A program made the position numbers and the translations under genes. Source: an uncultured Clostridia bacterium (GTDB taxonomy: Bacteria; Bacillota; Clostridia; TANB77; CAG-508). From it: a stretch of DNA of 64,000 nt. Within the stretch, counting starts at the first letter, position 1; the number at the start of each line of letters is the position of its first letter. The stretch lies in assembly GCA_934169575.1 (NCBI GenBank), contig CAKPOA010000002.1:50505-114504 (forward strand), given 5' to 3'. Below are positions 61,329-64,000 of this stretch, in pieces. The notes under the pieces were generated by a model. The model did not search any database. It was not told where the DNA came from and saw nothing but the letters and a program-made list of their open reading frames with translations.

Positions 61329-61390
61329 AAAACTCCCTATTTACAATAGTTTGAGATATTATTAACTATTCTCAAATATTATCAAATAGG
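61329..61390 (-). terminator. Terminator downstream of tRNA-Cys
   Basis: On the minus strand CCCTATTT pairs with AAATAGGG, enclosing a second stem (TTTGAGA/TCTCAAA), followed by AGTTTTTATTTT. Confidence 0.75.
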
Positions 61391-61397
61391 GATAATT

Positions 61398-61471
61398 TGG
61401 AGGCGACTATCGGAGTCGAACCGATCATCAGAGTTTTGCAGACTCGTGCCTTACCGCTTGGCTAAGTCGCC
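61398..61471 (-). tRNA. tRNA-Cys (anticodon GCA)
   Basis: A complete cloverleaf: acceptor GGCGACT/AGTCGCC, D arm, anticodon loop CTGCAAA, T loop GGTTCGACTCC, discriminator T, and an encoded CCA end. Confidence 0.95.
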
Positions 61472-61615
61472 ATTTTTTTATATTTAATTATATTCATCTA
61501 AAACAAAATTATGATTATTTTAAAATAAATCTAAAATTTTTAAATTTCAGTAATCTTGTTCATCTATAAAATTTTCTATTGTAAATTTATCTACAATGTT
61601 GTTTATATAATAAAT

Positions 61616-61691
61616 TGGAGCGGGAAACGGGGCTCAAACCCGCGACCTCTGCCTTGGCAAGGCAGCGCTCTATCAACTGAGCTATTCCCGC
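61616..61691 (-). tRNA. tRNA-Gly (anticodon GCC)
   Basis: Acceptor GCGGGAA/TTCCCGC, D arm AGCTCAGTTGATAGAGC, anticodon loop TTGCCAA, T arm GCGGGTTTGAGCCCCGT, and an encoded CCA end. It lies upstream of tRNA-Cys with a 144-base gap and may share its transcript. Confidence 0.95.
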
Positions 61692-61798
61692 ACATCACAT
61701 ATATTACTATACCAGAAATTTTATGATTTGTCAATAAATTTTGCCAAACCTATTGAAAAAAATTTATTTTAATGTTTTAATATAATACAGGTGATGAT

Positions 61799-62323
61799 AT
61801 GAAACAAAAAAAAGAGATATTATTTAAAAATGAAACTAAATGTACTAAACAAGAATATGAAGATTTCCTAGAATCTTATTCAAAAGAATATATTGCTTCT
61901 GAAACAGTATATACAATTTCCAATATAATATTTTTTTCTGTTTGTGTATTGGGAAGTGTCTTATATAAAGAATACACATTAACTGTGTTTCTAATAATAG
62001 GAATTATATTATATATATTGTATAAATTTGTTCGACCTAATTTAAGAATAAAAAAAGAAATAAATAGTGATAAAATAAAATTTGAATTCTTAAATACCTT
62101 TTTATTTTACAAAAATTATTTTTCTGTTGAAAATAAAGATGGAAATGCAATTATAAATTACTTTAATTTATATAAAGTTATTGAAACAGAATCACATTTT
62201 TACATTTATATTTCAAGAGATTATGCTTTTATTATTTCCAAAAAAGGTTTTATAGATTCAACAAGTTATGACTTTAGCGATTTTATACAAAAAAAAGTTA
62301 AATTTAAATATAAGAAAAGATAA
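61799..62323 (+). CDS. YcxB-like membrane protein
   Basis: The 174 residues have a soluble N terminus, two adjacent membrane helices (about 37-58 and 61-78) and a C-terminal beta-rich domain (KIKFEFLNTFLFYKN, YFNLYKVIETESHFYIYIS, FIISKKGF). This is the arrangement of YcxB-like proteins, for which no function is proven. An AGGTGATG site lies just before the ATG. It stands alone on the plus strand. Confidence 0.7.
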   Translation: MKQKKEILFKNETKCTKQEYEDFLESYSKEYIASETVYTISNIIFFSVCVLGSVLYKEYTLTVFLIIGIILYILYKFVRPNLRIKKEINSDKIKFEFLNTFLFYKNYFSVENKDGNAIINYFNLYKVIETESHFYIYISRDYAFIISKKGFIDSTSYDFSDFIQKKVKFKYKKR

Positions 62324-62326
62324 AAT

Positions 62327-62384
62327 GTTACCAGTTAACTATTTAAAATTTATTATATAAATCACTTTGAGACTAACTGGTAAC
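62327..62384. repeat. Short palindromic member of the inverted-end repeat family
   Basis: GTTACCAGTTAACTATTTAAA at the left (62327-) and its near complement ending GACTAACTGGTAAC at the right (-62384) face each other across about 25 bases with no core. It lies 4 bases after the stop of the plus-strand gene, where it could also act as a terminator. Confidence 0.65.
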
Positions 62385-62392
62385 AATAAAAG

Positions 62393-62419
62393 ACATATAA
62401 TCTAGCAATATTATATGTT
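62393..62419 (-). terminator. Terminator after the D-Ala-D-Ala carboxypeptidase gene
   Basis: On the minus strand ACATATAAT pairs with ATTATATGT around ATTGCTAG, followed by CTTTTATTG. Confidence 0.65.
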
Positions 62420-62420
62420 T

Positions 62421-63656
62421 TTATTTTTGCATTAAATATTCAAAATAGTTCTTAAACATAATATTTAGATAATCATATATGTCTTTCTTCTTAATCTCAT
62501 TACTATTTTTTATATTAATTGTAAAATACTCTTTATTTGAAACCTTAAAATTTAAAGTCCCTATAATTGAATTTTCAGATATAGGTGAACTTAAATTTTG
62601 ATTATACAAAATTTCATTTTCAATTTTATTAACATTTTCCTTGTTGATAGTTAATTTTTCATAAGGCAATTCATTTTCTACAAAATACAATTCCATCAAT
62701 TGTGATTTTCCTTTATTTATTGAAAAACTATTTGAATGTAATATATACCATTTTTCAAATTCTTTTTCAATAATATCTTTGACATTTACTGTTATAAAAT
62801 TTTTTAATGTATAATTTAATAATTTAACACTATCAGATGTTCTCAATCTTTTTGTATCACATCCAAGTACAACACAAATAACATCAATATTATTTCTTTT
62901 ACAAGCTGTTACTAAACACCTATTAGCACCATTTGTAAATCCAGTTTTTACACCATAAACACCTTCAAAACTCCCTAATAATTCATTTGTGTTTGTTAAT
63001 GTTTTAGGATTACTATTTATATTTATTGTAAAACTTTTTGTGTTAACAATCTTTGCAAAAATATCATTTCTCAAAGCATAATCTGTCAAACAAGCTAATT
63101 CATATGCAGTTGTATAATGTTCCTCGTCATCAAGCCCATGTGGTGTAACAAAATGCGTAGAAGATAATGATAAATCCGATGCTTTTTTATTCATCATATT
63201 TATAAATTCATCAACAGTGCCACCTGCATATTCTGCTAAAGCTACTGCAGCATCATTGCCTGAACGCAACATAAGACCATATAATAAATGTTCAACAGTT
63301 ATCTCATCATTTTTAGCTAAACCTAATCTTGAGCCTCCTGTTGATGCAGAATTACTAGATATTTTTACTTTATCAGATAAATTACAATTTTCAATAACTA
63401 CAATTGCTGTCATAATTTTTGTTGTAGATGCCATTTTACATTTTTCATACTCTTGTTTACCATATAGAACAGTTTTAGAATTTCTGTCAATTACAACAGA
63501 ATGCTTAGCATTTATTTCTGGTATTTCTTCGATATTTGATGCTGTTTCGATTGTTTTTAAATCAATTTCGATTTCATCTTCTAGATTGTCATCTGCATAA
63601 CTTGTTAATGGGATTGTTATAATACATAAGAATAAAATTAAAAAAAATTTTTTCAT
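62421..63656 (-). CDS. dacF: D-alanyl-D-alanine carboxypeptidase (DacF-like)
   Basis: This low-molecular-weight penicillin-binding protein trims peptidoglycan stem peptides. The 411 residues start with a Sec signal (MKKFFLILFLCIITIPLTSYA). The active-site set is STTK (MASTTKIMTAIV, near 71-82), SGN (LRSGNDAAVALAE, near 131-143) and KTG (GVYGVKTGFTNGANRC, near 234-249). A beta-rich C-terminal domain follows and the terminal residues may contact the membrane (YLNIMFKNYFEYLMQK). It lies directly downstream of the rRNA operon. The dacF name rather than dacA or dacB is by likeness only. Confidence 0.9.
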   Translation of the reverse strand: MKKFFLILFLCIITIPLTSYADDNLEDEIEIDLKTIETASNIEEIPEINAKHSVVIDRNSKTVLYGKQEYEKCKMASTTKIMTAIVVIENCNLSDKVKISSNSASTGGSRLGLAKNDEITVEHLLYGLMLRSGNDAAVALAEYAGGTVDEFINMMNKKASDLSLSSTHFVTPHGLDDEEHYTTAYELACLTDYALRNDIFAKIVNTKSFTININSNPKTLTNTNELLGSFEGVYGVKTGFTNGANRCLVTACKRNNIDVICVVLGCDTKRLRTSDSVKLLNYTLKNFITVNVKDIIEKEFEKWYILHSNSFSINKGKSQLMELYFVENELPYEKLTINKENVNKIENEILYNQNLSSPISENSIIGTLNFKVSNKEYFTINIKNSNEIKKKDIYDYLNIMFKNYFEYLMQK

Positions 63657-63721
63657 TTTTGATACCTCAATTAATTATATAAATTAATTTTAGTTTTATG
63701 ATAAAAATAAATAAAAAAAAC

Positions 63722-63833
63722 TAGCGACAACCTATCTTCCCAGCAGGGTAACCCACAAGTATTTTCGGCACATTTGAGCTTGACTTCTGTGTTCGGAATG
63801 GGAACAGGTATTTCCTCAATGTAATCATCACTA
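63722..63833 (-). rRNA. rrf: 5S ribosomal RNA
   Basis: On the minus strand the conserved segments CACCTGTTCCCATTCCGAAC-type (here TACCTGTTCCCATTCCGAAC), CAGAAGTCAAGCTC and TTGTGGGTTACC are present. The ends CTAGTGATGATT and TTGTCGCTAG form helix I. Confidence 0.92.
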
Positions 63834-63931
63834 GAAAATTATTGTATACTTTTAAAGCACACTCAAAAATACATAGATGATTACTAGAAAATTTTAGCTT
63901 TTCCTTTTCGATTTTCGCTTAACTTTTTGTG

Positions 63932-64000
63932 GTTAAGCCCTCGATTTATTAGTATTGGTTAGCTTAATATATTACTATACTTACACTTCCAACCTATCTA
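63932..64000 (-). rRNA. rrl: 23S ribosomal RNA, 3' end only
   Basis: The minus strand reads TAGATAGGTTGGAAGTGTAA, then CTAACCAATACTAATAAATC and GAGGGCTTAACC, the terminal region of 23S rRNA. The rest lies beyond the window. The order 23S-5S with a spacer of about 98 bases is usual. Confidence 0.9.

Overview
The window is very AT-rich, coding-dense chromosomal DNA that uses the standard genetic code. It carries Clostridia-type genes: Spo0A-like regulators, GITLIALIIT-type prepilins, MinD/MinE, a SigA-type rpoD next to dnaG, and subtype I-B CRISPR-Cas. It most likely comes from an uncultured, probably gut-associated, member of the class Clostridia. The class is inferred from gene families; no species can be named.

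Layout. (1) 1-21.7 kb is mostly housekeeping on the minus strand: holA (cut by the window edge), ruvC, a glycogen debranching enzyme, yvcK, a frameshifted murB, a prepilin, a plus-strand nfeD/SPFH pair, a two-component system, an MscS channel, rpoD-dnaG, aspS-dusB, rodA-minE-minD and thyA. (2) 22-51.3 kb is an accessory island. It is bracketed by two closely related Spo0A-like response regulators, each beside an XRE regulator. (3) 51.4-64 kb returns to core genes: Y-family polymerase, RluA-type pseudouridine synthase, rRNA methyltransferase, WG-repeat protein, tgt, ruvA, a PLP enzyme, dprA, tRNA-Cys, tRNA-Gly, a D-Ala-D-Ala carboxypeptidase, 5S rRNA and the 3' end of 23S rRNA.

The island holds three systems. 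At 23.4-27.0 kb is a complete diversity-generating retroelement (DGR): reverse transcriptase, template repeat (TR), Avd, a MutS-domain-I-like accessory protein, and a prepilin-like target whose C-terminal variable repeat (VR) differs from the TR at 19 of 151 positions. All 19 are adenines of the TR coding strand. At 27.5-38.5 kb is an undescribed-looking gene cluster. It starts with a strong promoter and a 29-codon peptide gene ending in an attenuator hairpin. Then come a broken metK, an AsnRS-like catalytic core, two methyltransferases, an MccF-like S66 peptidase, a ProRS-like protein overlapping a small class-II-synthetase-like ORF, an amidohydrolase, an SDR, a zeta-toxin-type kinase, a radical SAM enzyme and a broken leuS. 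Aminoacyl-tRNA-synthetase-like enzymes together with an MccF-type immunity peptidase suggest a ribosomal-peptide or aminoacyl-nucleotide natural product. At 41-50 kb is a subtype I-B CRISPR-Cas locus; the oldest array end is truncated where it meets a decayed IS21-family element.

Two further patterns cross the window. A family of intergenic, non-coding elements with inverted ends (three full copies of about 200 bp plus shorter derivatives) lies in gene gaps. Several genes (murB, metK, leuS, cas8, istA, istB) carry frameshifts or stops. Some share a recurring form, an extra C before a GGA codon or slippage in TA or A runs, so real decay and sequence error must be told apart.
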